A stretch of DNA of 64,000 nt from assembly GCA_013396655.1 (NCBI GenBank), contig WBMV01005979.1, positions 1,295,744 to 1,359,743 of the forward strand, written 5' to 3'. The notes below the pieces were generated by a model. It was not told the DNA's origin and made no database searches. It was given only the letters and a program-made list of their open reading frames with translations. The stretch is from Campylorhamphus procurvoides (taxonomy: Eukaryota > Chordata > Aves > Passeriformes > Dendrocolaptidae). Positions 63,068 through 64,000 of this stretch are shown piece after piece (position 1 is the first letter of the stretch; each line of letters opens with the position of its first letter). A program made the translations under genes and the position numbers.

Positions 63068-63170
63068 TCAGTGCTTTAGTTGTGGAAGCTGGTTCATTCC
63101 TACAGACTTTTTAATTGATCGTTTTTGAGGATTAACAATCTTCAGGTTTCCTGGAACATTGAATCTCCGT
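63068..63170 (-). CDS. CCDC169: Last coding exon of CCDC169 (coiled-coil domain-containing 169)
   Basis: After a good acceptor (CACCTATTTTATTTCAG), one base completes a codon and 33 codons follow to TGA: RRFNVPGNLKIVNPQKRSIK then KSVGMNQLPQLKH. The human CCDC169 tail, as I recall it, runs RYNPAKQKTVSAKRGPVKK then ITRPNHLPELHP. The shared framework is R-[YF]-N..P, a basic stretch ending KK, and N.LP.L at the end. The protein is a small coiled-coil protein of unknown function, and only its C terminus falls in the window. The other two frames stop early. Gene order and strand match human (DCLK1, SOHLH2, CCDC169). The identity rests on a short peptide plus synteny. Confidence 0.6.
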
Positions 63171-64000
63171 CTGAAATAAAATAGGTGAAGTTAGTCATCA
63201 AGTGTCACATTCCCTGTAAGCTTTAACTACTAGAAATATGCATGCTTTTTATATTTGCATATCTGATTACTATAGCGAATTAATAAATCTTAGAGAGCAA
63301 AAAACAAGTATATTTCTAGGTTTGCAGGTTATCAGATCATCTAATAATTCTGCATACAAACTCAATCTTCCTCTCACGGTTCCTGACTACTTCCTGTTGC
63401 CTAAGTGATGGCATTTACAGAACATGAATGGAACACTAAACATTGGCATGAAGAGAATGATACCTAGGTAAGGAGGTATTTTCATCAGTTAAAGAATCTT
63501 CATCAGAAAATGGAAAAACATTTAATGTAGGTGTAGTTAGAGTTCTAACTACAGGAGGTATTCTGCTCTGGAGACCCAGGCTCTTGAGCCCATGATCGTA
63601 AGAAATGCCCATAAGAAATCCTGCCAGCAGACCTTTGACATGTTACGCATCATGGTTACATACACCATGTACACAAAACCTACGAGAGTTTCATCTTGAT
63701 CTTCTAAGAAGTCAGTAGAAATGTAAACAAATCTGCTGGGAAAAAATGGTGCTTCCCCAAACTGGAAGGGTTACTCTCATGACCAAGCAGCATGTATCTC
63801 TGCTCCTGTGCAATTTACCTTTGTTTCTCTTCCTCTTCATTACTACAGAGGACAGACTGCACTTTACATACTCAATGACAATATACAGTTTCAGTGTCTT
63901 CCTCAAGTAAAGGCATTTTGACAGAAAATACATCACATCACATCATTCTATTTGTCATGATAGCCAGATACATGGTAGAAGCTGTGATGATGTGATCTGT
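63171..64000 (-). other. CCDC169: Last intron of CCDC169 (partial)
   Basis: Sequence upstream of the putative last exon. I found no further CCDC169 exon (expected coiled-coil residues such as YYALKLEQESKAY). The 74-codon frame at 63712-63936 resembles nothing known to me. The intron therefore runs past the end of the window. Confidence 0.45.

Noticed and set aside
1..64000. tRNA, rRNA, CRISPR, operon-type or endogenous retroviral features
   Set aside because: I saw no cloverleaf, ribosomal, array, LTR or gag/pol/env-like sequence. The window is ordinary vertebrate gene and flank.

Overview
This is vertebrate nuclear DNA, most probably from a bird. The strongest evidence is several 5'-truncated CR1 LINE copies ending in the typical 3' tail, the low repeat density, and two coding exons almost identical to human doublecortin-like kinase 1 (DCLK1). 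A crocodilian or turtle cannot be excluded from the sequence alone. Nothing prokaryotic or viral is visible. Comparisons with human proteins are from memory.

Layout. The left 25 kb is the 5' end of DCLK1 on the minus strand: a GC-rich promoter island (about 24587-25640), an inferred non-coding first exon ending at 24903, the first coding exon (21873-21485, ATG at 21860), and the second coding exon (10361-10015). Together they encode residues 1-241: the N-terminal tail, the first doublecortin (DCX) domain and most of the second. The rest of the second DCX domain, the Ser/Pro-rich linker and the kinase domain lie beyond position 1. The introns hold one long CR1 copy, a shorter CR1, microsatellites, a short telomere-like repeat, and a diverged 150-bp repeat pair that flanks the first coding exon.

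The right 38 kb is upstream of DCLK1. In human the next genes on this side are SOHLH2 and CCDC169, both in the DCLK1 orientation. At 63170-63068 there is a minus-strand terminal exon with a good acceptor, a stop, a poly(A) signal and a deduced tail resembling CCDC169, so synteny appears conserved. Between 36 and 54 kb several minus-strand segments with good splice signals stay open. One (49589-49482) resembles a basic helix-loop-helix and one (47895-47801) weakly resembles the SOHLH2 tail, so a diverged or decaying SOHLH2 may sit here. Another (36566-36343) resembles the second cyclase domain of soluble adenylyl cyclase. These are candidates only.

I found no clear new biological system. The observations most worth checking are the SOHLH2 candidates, the adenylyl-cyclase-like exon and the repeat pair around the DCLK1 start exon.
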